DNA of 64,000 nucleotides, taken from the NCBI RefSeq assembly GCF_009208735.1, contig NZ_WFLJ01000008.1, positions 62,001 through 126,000 on the forward strand, written 5' to 3'. Shown one piece after another: positions 8,203 through 16,583 of this stretch (position 1 is its first letter; each line of letters opens with the position of its first letter). The stretch is from Janthinobacterium rivuli. GTDB taxonomy: Bacteria; Pseudomonadota; Gammaproteobacteria; Burkholderiales; Burkholderiaceae_D. The notes below the pieces were generated by a model. The model had not been told where the DNA came from. It searched no databases and worked only from the letters and a program-made list of their open reading frames with translations. Made by a program: the position numbers and the translations under genes.

Positions 8203-9708
8203 TTACTTCACGCCGTGCATCAGTTTGTTGATCAGCGGTGCGATCAGGAACAGCACGACGCCGGCGCCCAGCAGGGACCAGAAGCCGAAGGTGTAGCCGG
8301 ACAGGGCCGACTGCACCGACATGCCGCTTTCGCCGCTGACGTGGCTGGCGAAGATGCCCGACAGGTTGTTGCCGATACCGGTCGACAGGAACCAGCCGCC
8401 CATGCCCAGGCCGACCAGGCGCACCGGCGCCAGCTTGGTGACCATCGACAGGCCGATAGGTGACAGGCACAGCTCGCCGATCGATTGCAGCACGTACACG
8501 GTGGTCAGAGTCCAGAACGGGATCTTGTTGTCGGCGCCAACCAGGCTCGACAGAGCGAAGATCAGCAGGCCGAAGGCCAGCGCGTTGCCCAGCAAGCCCA
8601 GGCCGAATTTGCGCGGGATCGATGGATTGACGTTGTGGCGCGCCAGGAAGACCCAGACGGCGGCGATGATCGGCGCGAAGACGATGATGGCGACCGAATT
8701 GACGGTCTGGAAGTAGGCGGTCGGGAAGATCCAGAAGCCCAGGTCGCGGTTGACGATCTTGTCGGCCAGGAAGGTAAACGAGCTGCCAGCCTGTTCGAAG
8801 AACATCCAGAACAGGATGTTGAAGACGAAGATCAGCAGCATGGCGATGACGCGGTCGCGCGCAATTTTACCATTGCGTATGCCTTCGATCATCAGCATCA
8901 CGGCCAGGCCGACGAACAGCACGGTCAGGACGATTTGCAGCTTTTCAGCGCCGACGGTCAGCAGGAAGTACATCAGCGGGATCACGCACAGGGAGCCGAC
9001 GGCCACCCAGACGACGCGCATCGGGTTGCCGGAACCGGCTTCCGGTGCGCCGATGCCCTTCAGGGCGCGGCGGCCGATGAAGAACCATACCAGGCTGATC
9101 AGCATGCCGAAGCCGGAAGCCATGAAGACCATCTTGTACGAAGGCATGGCGCTGGTGCCGAAGATCGACTCGGCCAGCCACTGGGTGAACACGGGGGCAA
9201 CCATGGCGCCCATGTTGATGCCCATGTAGAAGATCGTGAAACCGCTGTCGCGGCGCGGATCGGCCGTCGTGTACAGCTTGCCGACCATGGTCGAGATGTT
9301 CGGCTTGAACATGCCGTTACCGACGATCATGGTGGCCAGGCCCAGGTTGAAGATGTCCTGGTTCGGTACCGAGATGCAGAACAGGCCGGCGGCCATGAAT
9401 ATGGCGCCCAGCAAGATCGAGCGCTGGTAACCGATGACCCGGTCGGCGATGTAGCCGCCGAACAGGGCGCCGGCGTACACCAGCGCGAGGAAGGAACCGT
9501 AGGTAAGGTTGGCCGCTGCCTGTCCCGAACCGTCGCCGCCGTGGAACTGGGCAACGATGTACAGTACCAGCGCCCAGCGAACTCCGTAGAACGCGAAGCG
9601 TTCCCAGAATTCAGTCATGAACAACATCCACAATGGGCTCGGATGGCCCATAATCTGCTTGAACTCGGGAATAACGGCTTCCTTGTTGGGCGTAGTCGCA
9701 CCGCTCAT
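8203..9708 (-). CDS. Proton-dependent oligopeptide (POT/PTR2) transporter
   Basis: This 501-residue integral membrane protein has about 14 hydrophobic segments. The POT signature [12 protein letters not shown] appears near residue 33, with the ExxER proton-coupling motif. Further family motifs are [18 protein letters not shown] and [16 protein letters not shown] proteins import di- and tripeptides with protons across the inner membrane (E. coli DtpA-D). The start is supported by CAGGAGGAACC just upstream, and the length equals the family norm. A candidate -10 sequence (TATAAT on the minus strand, 9729-9734) lies shortly upstream. The gene is single, with its own terminator at 8157-8183. Confidence 0.95.
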   Translation of the reverse strand: MSGATTPNKEAVIPEFKQIMGHPSPLWMLFMTEFWERFAFYGVRWALVLYIVAQFHGGDGSGQAAANLTYGSFLALVYAGALFGGYIADRVIGYQRSILLGAIFMAAGLFCISVPNQDIFNLGLATMIVGNGMFKPNISTMVGKLYTTADPRRDSGFTIFYMGINMGAMVAPVFTQWLAESIFGTSAMPSYKMVFMASGFGMLISLVWFFIGRRALKGIGAPEAGSGNPMRVVWVAVGSLCVIPLMYFLLTVGAEKLQIVLTVLFVGLAVMLMIEGIRNGKIARDRVIAMLLIFVFNILFWMFFEQAGSSFTFLADKIVNRDLGFWIFPTAYFQTVNSVAIIVFAPIIAAVWVFLARHNVNPSIPRKFGLGLLGNALAFGLLIFALSSLVGADNKIPFWTLTTVYVLQSIGELCLSPIGLSMVTKLAPVRLVGLGMGGWFLSTGIGNNLSGIFASHVSGESGMSVQSALSGYTFGFWSLLGAGVVLFLIAPLINKLMHGVK

Positions 9709-10019
9709 GCGGTTCCTCCTGAAAAATTATTATAGTCAATCGATACAACGAACTTATGGAAGCCTGCGGGCGGCGGGGACTCTCATGAAGAACCTCACGC
9801 ACGGGATTTCCAATAGGCTGGCATTCTAATCTACAAATTGCGCTGAGCGAAGATTTCGATTCGCATTAGCAAGAATGACTGTTTCATATTGGTCAAACCG
9901 GTTTGTACGCAAGGGCGGCCCCGCTGATTTGGTGGCGGCACAGCACAACATGCCTGACTTGTCGTATATTAAGGCTGCAAGACCTTCGAGCATCGATTTT
10001 TAAAGGGATTTTTCGCATT
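9709..10019. other. Divergent intergenic region between the POT transporter and ppnN
   Basis: These 311 bp hold the promoters of two divergent genes. On the minus side a TATAAT sequence lies at 9729-9734. On the plus side TATATT near 9965 and AAAGGGA just ahead of the ppnN start are visible. A perfect 12-bp palindrome CAAACCGGTTTG sits at 9894-9905. It resembles LacI-family operators with a central CCGG, but differs from the PtxS-type sites nearby at symmetric positions. No small gene is convincing here. Confidence 0.5.
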
Positions 10020-11390
10020 ATGGAACACGACGTTATCGATACTCTGGTTTCTCCGGAAGGCCGCCTGGACGTGCTCTCCAAGACTGAAGTCAACAAACTG
10101 CTCGACACCAGCCAGGGCGGCCTGTACAACACTTTCCGCCGCTGCGCGCTGGCGGTCCTCAATTGCGGCAGCACCATCGACGATGGCCGCGCCCTGCTGG
10201 AGCGCTACCAATCGTTTGAAATCTCCATCATCCAGCGCGAGCGCGGCATCAAGCTCGACATCAAGGGCGCGCCGGCCATCGCCTTTGTCGACGGCAAGAT
10301 GATCAAGGGCATCCACGAGCATTTGTTTGCCGTGCTGCGCGACATCATCTTCGTCAGCGATGAAGTCACGGGCAACCCGAAATTCGATTTGCAGAGCACG
10401 GAAGGCGTGACGGACGCCGTCTTCCACATCCTGCGCAACGCCAACGTGCTGCAAACCCAGCTCAATCCGAACCTGGTCGTGTGCTGGGGCGGCCACTCGA
10501 TCAACCGCGCCGAATACAATTATTCGAAGGAAGTGGGCTACCAGCTGGGCTTGCGCGGCCTAGACATCTGCACCGGCTGCGGCCCCGGCGCCATGAAGGG
10601 CCCCATGAAGGGCGCCACCATCGGCCACGCCAAGCAGCGCCTGCACAATGGCCGCTATCTGGGCATCACGGAGCCGGGCATCATCGCGGCCGAGTCGCCT
10701 AACCCCATCGTCAATGACCTCGTCATCATGCCGGACATCGAAAAACGCCTGGAAGCGTTCGTGCGCGCGGGCCACGGCATCGTCGTGTTCCCCGGCGGCG
10801 CCGGCACGGCCGAAGAGATTCTGTACATTCTCGGTATTTTGTTGCACCCGGACAATGCCGAGATCCCGTTCCCGCTGATCTTCACGGGTCCGGAAACGTC
10901 GCGCGAGTACTTCGTGCAGATCAACCAGTTCATCAGCGACACGCTGGGCCCGGAAGCGCAGCAGCGCTACAAGATCATCATCGACGACCCGGAACTGGTG
11001 GCGCGCGAGATGCTCGAAGGCATACGCCAGGTGCGCGAATTCCGCAAGGCGCACAGCGACGCGTATTACTTCAATTGGCTGCTGAAGATCGACCACGAGT
11101 TCCAGAAACCGTTCCAGCCCACGCATGAAAACATGCGCAACCTGAGCCTGCACAAGAACCAGCCCACGCACTTGCTGGCGGCCCAGCTGCGCCGCGCGTT
11201 TTCCGGTGTGGTGGCGGGCAACGTCAAGGATGACGGCATCCGCTCGATCGAAGAGCACGGCAACTTCGAGATCCACGGTGACAAATCCATCGCCGGTCCG
11301 ATGGATGCGCTGCTGGCCTCGTTCGTGGCGCAGCACCGCATGAAGCTGGCGGGCACGGCTTACGTGCCTTGCTATACTGTGATTCAGTAA
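10020..11390 (+). CDS. ppnN: Nucleotide 5'-monophosphate nucleosidase (PpnN/YgdH, LOG family)
   Basis: This 456-residue protein starts MEHDVIDTLVSPEGRL after AAAGGGA; a longer frame from 9903 lacks a good start. It aligns by eye with E. coli PpnN (YgdH) along its whole length: LDVLSKTEVNKLLDTS, RRCALAVLNCGS, CTGCGPGAMKGPMKGA. The LOG-family nucleotide-binding motif is VVFPGGAGTAEEILYI. PpnN cleaves nucleoside monophosphates to base plus ribose 5-phosphate and is modulated by (p)ppGpp in E. coli. The gene is single, with a strong terminator at 11407-11450. Confidence 0.95.
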   Translation: MEHDVIDTLVSPEGRLDVLSKTEVNKLLDTSQGGLYNTFRRCALAVLNCGSTIDDGRALLERYQSFEISIIQRERGIKLDIKGAPAIAFVDGKMIKGIHEHLFAVLRDIIFVSDEVTGNPKFDLQSTEGVTDAVFHILRNANVLQTQLNPNLVVCWGGHSINRAEYNYSKEVGYQLGLRGLDICTGCGPGAMKGPMKGATIGHAKQRLHNGRYLGITEPGIIAAESPNPIVNDLVIMPDIEKRLEAFVRAGHGIVVFPGGAGTAEEILYILGILLHPDNAEIPFPLIFTGPETSREYFVQINQFISDTLGPEAQQRYKIIIDDPELVAREMLEGIRQVREFRKAHSDAYYFNWLLKIDHEFQKPFQPTHENMRNLSLHKNQPTHLLAAQLRRAFSGVVAGNVKDDGIRSIEEHGNFEIHGDKSIAGPMDALLASFVAQHRMKLAGTAYVPCYTVIQ

Positions 11391-11406
11391 GCCGTTTTTC
11401 AAGCAG

Positions 11407-11450
11407 CGCCGCCGGTCCCCCGGATTTGCCGGGGGCGGGCGGCGTTTTTT
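11407..11450 (+). terminator. Rho-independent terminator after ppnN
   Basis: A stem formed by CGCCGCC (11407-11413) and GGCGGCG (11438-11444), with an inner CCCCCGG/CCGGGGG stem, is followed by six Ts. It lies 17 bp after the ppnN stop codon. Confidence 0.9.
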
Positions 11451-11538
11451 CATCCGCGTTCCCATCCATGCACCCATCGTGTTCCTTCGCCGCCACAAGC
11501 AATCAAATCGCTTGCGTCATCGATTTGCGGGTGCTATC

Positions 11539-11556
11539 TTTGGAACCGGTTCCAAA
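11539..11556 (+). promoter_or_regulatory. PtxS-type operator (autoregulatory), 18-bp palindrome
   Basis: TTTGGAACCGGTTCCAAA is a perfect 18-bp palindrome 40 bp ahead of the LacI-family gene. Its core TGGAACCGGTTCCA closely matches the published Pseudomonas PtxS site (TGAAACCGGTTTCA). Its position implies repression of the regulator's own transcription. A second similar site at 12701-12716 lies on the other side of the gene. Confidence 0.8.
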
Positions 11557-11595
11557 ATAAAAAACATGCATATCAGCAGGTAGTGGAGAGCAACC

Positions 11596-12663
11596 TTGGA
11601 TTCAGTACGCGGCAATAAAAAAACAGTCTCCGGCGAGACGGCACGGCCCGTGACCATCGCCCAGGTGGCCCGCGAGGCGGGCGTGTCGAAGACGAGCGTG
11701 TCGCGCTTTCTCGGCGGTGAACTGGACGCTTTGTCCGAGACCATCCGCCAGCAGATCGAAAGCACCATCGCGCGCCTCGGCTACCAGCCGAACCAGATGG
11801 CGCGCGGCCTCAAGCGCGGCCGCACGCGCCTGATCGGCATGGTCGTGGCCGACATGCTCAATCCCTACACGGTGGCCGTGCTGCAAGGCGTGGAGGCGGC
11901 TTGCCAGCAGCATGGCTATACCTTGATTCTGTGTAATACCGGCAATGACGAGCAGCGCGAACGGCAGTCGCTGGCCGCGCTGCGCTCGTACAGCGTGGAA
12001 GGGCTGATCGTCAATACCCAGGGGCGCAATATCGAGTCGTCCGACTTGCAGCAGGCGGACATGCCCATCGTGCTGGTCGACCGCCGCATCGAGGGCGTCG
12101 ATTTCGACCTGGTGGGCCTGGACAATGTGCAGGCGGGCCGGCTCGCCACGGCGCATCTGATCGAACAGGGTTTCGACGCCATCGCCTTCGTCGCGCCGCC
12201 CTTGACGGGCGTCAGTTCGCGGCTGATGCGCGCCGACGGTTTCCAGTCCGTGATGGCCGAGCATCCCGGCTGCGTGGGCGAAGTGCTGGCGGTGGACCTG
12301 GACGACCGGCCTTCCATCGACGCGCAGGTGCGGCAATGTCTGGCGCAGTGGCGCGGCCGCCGCGTGGCGCTGCTAGCGTCGAACGGCATGGTGGCGCTGG
12401 AACTGGCGCTGATGCTGCAGCGTCTTGATCTGCGCATGCCGCAGGACGTGGGCTTGCTGGGCTTTGACGAATTGCCATGGTCGCCGCTGGCGGGCCTGAG
12501 CACGATCGAGCAGCAGACGTACGAGATCGGTTTTTCGGCGATGACGTGCATGCTGTCGCGCCTGCAGGGCGAGCAATGCCCGCCGCGCGAGGTGCTGTTG
12601 CCGGGCAAGCTGATCGTGCGCCATTCCACCCAGCGGAACGCAGCACGCAAGAACGGCGATTGA
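11596..12663 (+). CDS. ptxS: LacI family repressor, PtxS-like (2-ketogluconate regulator)
   Basis: The protein is 355 residues from a TTG start preceded by GGAGAG. The N-terminal helix-turn-helix is TIAQVAREAGVSKTSVSRFLGGE, followed by the LacI hinge (ARGLKRGRTRLIG). A periplasmic-binding-protein-like sensor domain fills the rest (MVVADMLNPYTVAVLQGVE, VLVDRRIEGVDFDLVGLDN, LLGFDELPWSPL). Two PtxS-like operators flank the gene, and a kguE-kguK-kguD-type set follows. By analogy with Pseudomonas PtxS it should bind 2-ketogluconate and release these operators. The assignment to PtxS rests on operator similarity and gene context, and on length (355 versus about 340 residues). Confidence 0.8.
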   Translation: MDSVRGNKKTVSGETARPVTIAQVAREAGVSKTSVSRFLGGELDALSETIRQQIESTIARLGYQPNQMARGLKRGRTRLIGMVVADMLNPYTVAVLQGVEAACQQHGYTLILCNTGNDEQRERQSLAALRSYSVEGLIVNTQGRNIESSDLQQADMPIVLVDRRIEGVDFDLVGLDNVQAGRLATAHLIEQGFDAIAFVAPPLTGVSSRLMRADGFQSVMAEHPGCVGEVLAVDLDDRPSIDAQVRQCLAQWRGRRVALLASNGMVALELALMLQRLDLRMPQDVGLLGFDELPWSPLAGLSTIEQQTYEIGFSAMTCMLSRLQGEQCPPREVLLPGKLIVRHSTQRNAARKNGD

Positions 12664-12671
12664 CGGGGAAG

Positions 12672-12691
12672 AGGGCATTGCCCTTTTTTTT
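12672..12691 (+). terminator. Terminator after ptxS
   Basis: The short stem AGGGC-ATT-GCCCT is followed by eight Ts, 9 bp beyond the ptxS stop codon. It separates the regulator from the transport operon, which then has its own operator at 12701. Confidence 0.7.
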
Positions 12692-12700
12692 GGGCAACCT

Positions 12701-12716
12701 ATGGAACCGGTTTCAT
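12701..12716 (+). promoter_or_regulatory. PtxS-type operator ahead of the transport/kgu operon
   Basis: TGGAACCGGTTTCA (12702-12715) matches the Pseudomonas PtxS consensus TGAAACCGGTTTCA at 13 of 14 positions. It lies about 160 bp before the first transporter gene. Together with the site at 11539 it brackets ptxS, so a looped repression complex is possible. Confidence 0.8.
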
Positions 12717-12876
12717 GGAATCTCATCACACTGGAAAGGGGCGTGAATAGTCAGGCAGGGCAATGGTTGGCATGCAGTTGGAGTGATACGGCAAGAGACG
12801 AAATCAATCGTCCATTTGACACTATTCCCGGAAGTGCCTCGACGAGGCCGGTACCGGGATCACAGGAGACGGAAAC

Positions 12877-13683
12877 ATGAAGATGACGACACTGTTCTAT
12901 TCGAAGATACTGGCTTGCGCACTGGCAGCCACGTGCGCCCTGGGCGCGGCGGCCGACGCCGGCGCCCAGACGCTTGGCGACTTGATCAAGAAAGGCAAGC
13001 TGACCATTGGCGTGGTCAGCGGCACGCCGCCGTTCGGCAGCATCGACGCCAAGGGCGCACCCGTCGGCTATGACGTCGACGTCGCCAACCTGATCGGCAA
13101 ATATCTGAACCTGCCCGTGGAAGTGGTGCCGCTGACGGCGCCGTCGCGCGTGCCGTCGCTGGAATCGGGCAAGGTCGATTTCCTCGTGGCGACACTGGCG
13201 CCCACGCCGGAACGGGCCAAGACCCTGATGTTCACCATGCCCTACAGCGCCTTCGAGCTGGCCATCGTCGCGCCGGTCGGCGGCAAGTTCAAGGCCCTGG
13301 CCGACCTGAAGGGCAAGAAGGTGGGCGTGACGCGCGGCACCACGAATGACACGGCGCTGAGCCGCATGGCCCCGGCCGGCACCAGCATCGTGCGCTTCGA
13401 GGATGACGCCACCGTCACCCAGGCCTTGCTCAGCAAGCAGGTCGACGCCGTCTCGATCCCCAGCACGATGGCGCTCGACATCATCAAGACGCGCGGCGCG
13501 GGCAAGATCGAGGTCCGCTTCGCCTACTCGCTGCAGCCCAATTCGATGGCCGTGCGCCGCGGCGACTTCGAGCTGCACCAGTGGCTCAACAACTTCATCT
13601 ACTACGTCAAGCTGAACGGCGAACTCGACGCCATCGCGCGCAAATGGAGCGGCGCGCCGCTGCCGGCGCTGCCGACCTTCTGA
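12877..13683 (+). CDS. ABC transporter substrate-binding protein (family 3, polar amino acid type)
   Basis: A 268-residue periplasmic protein with a Sec signal peptide (ILACALAATCALGAAADAGAQ) starts at an ATG after AGGAGACGG. The mature part is a family-3 solute-binding fold: GKLTIGVVSGTPPFGSIDAKG, GYDVDVANLIGKYL, LMFTMPYSAFELAI and LKGKKVGVTRGTTND. It is the first gene of an operon containing two permeases, an ATPase and sugar-acid catabolic enzymes. Family-3 proteins usually bind amino acids, but the context (PtxS operator, kgu genes) suggests 2-ketogluconate or a related sugar acid. The ligand cannot be fixed from sequence. Confidence 0.9.
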   Translation: MKMTTLFYSKILACALAATCALGAAADAGAQTLGDLIKKGKLTIGVVSGTPPFGSIDAKGAPVGYDVDVANLIGKYLNLPVEVVPLTAPSRVPSLESGKVDFLVATLAPTPERAKTLMFTMPYSAFELAIVAPVGGKFKALADLKGKKVGVTRGTTNDTALSRMAPAGTSIVRFEDDATVTQALLSKQVDAVSIPSTMALDIIKTRGAGKIEVRFAYSLQPNSMAVRRGDFELHQWLNNFIYYVKLNGELDAIARKWSGAPLPALPTF

Positions 13684-13774
13684 TACCGCAACCCGCACAG
13701 GGAGAGTGCTTGTCCGCACGGCGCGCCACCATGGTGGCGCGGCCGGGGATGCGCACGTAGACAAGGAGTTGAGT

Positions 13775-14467
13775 ATGCCGTATGAATTTCATTTCGAACT
13801 CGTCATGCAATCGCTGGACCGCCTGCTGTGGGGTGCGGCGCTGACGATACGCCTGAGCGCCATGTCTATGGTGCTGGGGCTGGCGGTGGGCGTGTGCGCC
13901 GCCGTCATCCTGAAGAACGGTCCCGGCTATGCCCGCGCGGTGGTGCGCGCGTATGTCGAGATCATCCGCAGCACGCCGTTCCTGGTGCAGCTGTTCATCA
14001 TCTACTTCGGCTTGCCGTCGCTGGGCCTGCAGCTCGACGCCAACGGCGCCGCGCTCGTCGCCATGACGGTCAACCTGGGCGCCTACGCGGCGGAAATCGT
14101 ACGCGCAGGCATCGGCGCCGTGCATCCGTCGCAGCTGGAAGCGGCGCAGGCGCTGGGCATGACGCGCTGGCAGGTGATGCGCCACGTGGTGCTGCTGCCG
14201 GCGCTGGAAAAGGTCTATCCGGCGCTGGCCAGCCAGTTCACCTTGATGATGCTCGCCTCGAGCGTCGTGTCGGCCATTTCCGCCGAAGAGCTGACCGCCG
14301 CCGCCCACCTGCTCGACGCGGAAACCTTCCGCAGCTTCGAGATCTACATCGTCGTGATGGTGCTGTACATCCTGCTGGCCCTGCTGTTCCGCTTCGGCTT
14401 CTGGGTGCTGGGCCAGATCGTCTTCAAACGCCGCCGCCGTCTGGGCGCGGTGCGCATGGGAGCATGA
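13775..14467 (+). CDS. ABC transporter permease (His/Glu/Gln/Arg type), first subunit
   Basis: This 230-residue permease starts MPYEFHFELVMQSLDRLLWG after AAGGAG; a frame extending to 13706 carries low-quality upstream sequence. It has about five membrane segments, and the inner-membrane HEAT-family signature ends in EAAQALGMTRWQVMRHVVLL, the EAA loop that docks on the ATPase. It overlaps nothing upstream, and the next permease begins 1 bp after its stop codon. With that second permease it forms the heterodimeric pore for the substrate taken from the binding protein. Confidence 0.92.
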   Translation: MPYEFHFELVMQSLDRLLWGAALTIRLSAMSMVLGLAVGVCAAVILKNGPGYARAVVRAYVEIIRSTPFLVQLFIIYFGLPSLGLQLDANGAALVAMTVNLGAYAAEIVRAGIGAVHPSQLEAAQALGMTRWQVMRHVVLLPALEKVYPALASQFTLMMLASSVVSAISAEELTAAAHLLDAETFRSFEIYIVVMVLYILLALLFRFGFWVLGQIVFKRRRRLGAVRMGA

Positions 14468-14468
14468 C

Positions 14469-15119
14469 ATGATCAGTGACTTTTCCTGGGATAACCTGCA
14501 ATTCCTGCTCGAGGCCACGCGCTGGACCATCGGCTTGTCGCTGATCGTCTTCATCACGGGCGGCATCGCCGGCTTCGCGGTGGCGCTGCTGCGCACGGCG
14601 CGCAGCCCGTTCCTGCGTTTCGCCAGCGCCCTGTACATCCAGCTGGTCCAGGGCACGCCCGTGCTGATCGTGCTGTTCCTCACCTATTACGGGCTGGCCC
14701 TGTTCGGCTACAAGCTGTCGCCGATCATCGCGGCCGGCGCGGCCATGACGATCTTTGCCAGCGCCTACCTGGGCGAGATCTGGCGCGGCTGCATCGAAGG
14801 CGTGCAGCGGCAGCAGTGGGAAGCGTCCGCCGCGCTGGCGCTGAACCGCTACCAGCAGCTGCGCTACGTGATCCTGCCGCAGGCGCTGCGCCATTCGCTG
14901 CCGTCGACGGTGGGCTTCATGGTGCAGATCATCAAGAACACCTCGATCACCTCGATCATCGGCGTGGTGGAACTGACGCGCGCAGGGCAACTGGTCAGCA
15001 ACGCGACCTTCCTGCCTTTCATCGTCTTCCCCGTCGTCGCCCTGATCTACTTCGCGCTGTGCTATCCGCTGTCGCGCTACAGCCATTCACTGGAAAGGAA
15101 ATTCCATGCCCATCGTTGA
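14469..15119 (+). CDS. ABC transporter permease (His/Glu/Gln/Arg type), second subunit
   Basis: This 216-residue permease is the second half of the pore. Membrane segments occur at WTIGLSLIVFITGGIAGFAV, IQLVQGTPVLIVLFLTYYGL and VFPVVALIYFALCYPL. The EAA loop is EASAALALNRYQQLRYVILPQAL. It follows its partner after a 1-bp gap and overlaps the start of the ATPase gene by 14 bp, so the three are tightly translationally linked. Its substrate is inferred only from context. Confidence 0.92.
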   Translation: MISDFSWDNLQFLLEATRWTIGLSLIVFITGGIAGFAVALLRTARSPFLRFASALYIQLVQGTPVLIVLFLTYYGLALFGYKLSPIIAAGAAMTIFASAYLGEIWRGCIEGVQRQQWEASAALALNRYQQLRYVILPQALRHSLPSTVGFMVQIIKNTSITSIIGVVELTRAGQLVSNATFLPFIVFPVVALIYFALCYPLSRYSHSLERKFHAHR

Positions 15120-15840
15120 AATCGACCATATCAGCAAGAGCTTCGGCGCCAACCATGTGCTCAAGGGCGTGTCGTTCGCCGTCGAGCGGGGCCAGGTGAT
15201 CGCCGTGATCGGCCGCAGCGGCTCGGGCAAGAGCACCATGCTGCGCTGTATCAATGGCCTGGAAACCATCGACAGCGGCAGCATCGTCGTCGCCGGCCAT
15301 ACGCTCACGGCGCGCCAGGAGCACCTGCTCGACCTGCGCAAGGATGTCGGCATGGTCTTCCAGAGCTACAATCTGTTCCCCCACCTGACCGTGGAAGAAA
15401 ACGTCATGCTGGCGCCGCGCATCGTCAAGAAGGTACCCGACGCGCAGGGCCGCGCCACGGCGCTGCGCGTGCTCAAGCAGGTGGGCCTGGAGCACAAGCG
15501 CGATGCTTATCCCGAGCAGCTGTCGGGCGGTCAGCAGCAGCGCGTGGCGATCGCCCGTTCGCTGGCGATGGAGCCGCAGGTGATGCTGTTCGACGAAGTG
15601 ACGTCGGCGCTCGACCCGGAGCTGACGCAGGAAGTGCTGAAGGTGATGGAAGAGCTGGCGCAGGCGGGCATGACGATGCTGCTGGTGACGCACGAGATGG
15701 AGTTCGCGCGGCGCATGGCCGACGTCACCGTCTTCATGCACCAGGGATTGGTGTGGGAAAGCGGGCCGTCGGAAGCCTTTTTCAGCAATCCGCAAACGCC
15801 CGAAGCGCGCCAGTTCGTCGGCGCGGGAGCGATCAAGTGA
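15106..15840 (+). CDS. ABC transporter ATP-binding protein (GlnQ/HisP type)
   Basis: The 244-residue ATPase has Walker A GRSGSGKST near residue 36, the signature LSGGQQQRVAIARSL near 136 and Walker B VMLFDEVTSALDPE near 156, with the H-loop VTHEMEFA near 190. These are typical of the polar-amino-acid (GlnQ) class. The gene overlaps the second permease by 14 bp and its stop codon overlaps the GTG start of kguE, so the importer and the catabolic genes form one transcript. Confidence 0.95.
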   Translation: MPIVEIDHISKSFGANHVLKGVSFAVERGQVIAVIGRSGSGKSTMLRCINGLETIDSGSIVVAGHTLTARQEHLLDLRKDVGMVFQSYNLFPHLTVEENVMLAPRIVKKVPDAQGRATALRVLKQVGLEHKRDAYPEQLSGGQQQRVAIARSLAMEPQVMLFDEVTSALDPELTQEVLKVMEELAQAGMTMLLVTHEMEFARRMADVTVFMHQGLVWESGPSEAFFSNPQTPEARQFVGAGAIK

Positions 15841-16583
15841 GCCCCGTCCTGGTGGCCGCGTCGGCCTACGGCGCAAGCAGGGTAAGACAGCTGGGGCAAA
15901 GCCATTTCATCGACGTGGTGGCCGATGCGGGCGGCGCCGGCATCGAGATCCGCCGCGAACTGTTCACCTCCGACTTGCCGGACCTGGCGCGCATGGGCGC
16001 GGCGGTGGCCGCGCGCGGCCTGTACTCGGTGTATTCCACGCCTATCGAATTGTGGGGCGAGGACGGCGTGCTGCAGCACGCGCTGCTGCGGCAGATGCTG
16101 GACGAGGCGGCGCGCCTGGGGGCGCGCTACCTGAAGGTGTCGCTCGGCCATTACCCGGCCGCGCCGGCCTTGCCGGCCTTGCATGCCCTGCTGGCGGCCG
16201 CGCCCGTGGCGCTGCTGGTGGAAAACGACCAGACGGCCCATGGCGGCAAGCTGGCGCCCATGGCGCGCTTCCTGGCGGCGGCAGGCCAGGCCGGGCTGCC
16301 CGTGGGGCTGACCTTCGACATCGGCAACTGGCGCTGGGTGGGCGAGGACGCGCAGCAGGCGGCGCGCCAGCTGGCGCCGTACGTGCGCTATGTGCATTGC
16401 AAGGCCGTCATGGAGGATGCGGGCCGGCTGTCCGCCTGCGCCGTCTCCCCGGCCGATCCGGCCTGGCGCGCCGTCTTCGCGCACTTTGCGCCGGGCGTGC
16501 AGCGGGCCATCGAATTCCCGCTCGAGGGCGCCGACCTCGTGGCCGAAACGGGCCGCTACATTCAGATGCTGGAGGCCGCATGA
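15837..16583 (+). CDS. kguE: Sugar phosphate isomerase/epimerase, KguE-like
   Basis: This 248-residue TIM-barrel protein begins at a GTG that overlaps the preceding stop codon (GTGA). Motifs of the AP-endonuclease-2/xylose-isomerase family are GGAGIEIRREL, LGARYLKVSLGHY, VALLVENDQTAHGG and GLTFDIGNWRW (the metal-ligand Glu, His and Asp positions). In Pseudomonas kguE is the first gene of the 2-ketogluconate operon and encodes a putative epimerase of uncertain reaction. The call is by context and family. A longer frame starting at 15753 would lie inside the ATPase gene. Confidence 0.78.
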   Translation: MSPVLVAASAYGASRVRQLGQSHFIDVVADAGGAGIEIRRELFTSDLPDLARMGAAVAARGLYSVYSTPIELWGEDGVLQHALLRQMLDEAARLGARYLKVSLGHYPAAPALPALHALLAAAPVALLVENDQTAHGGKLAPMARFLAAAGQAGLPVGLTFDIGNWRWVGEDAQQAARQLAPYVRYVHCKAVMEDAGRLSACAVSPADPAWRAVFAHFAPGVQRAIEFPLEGADLVAETGRYIQMLEAA

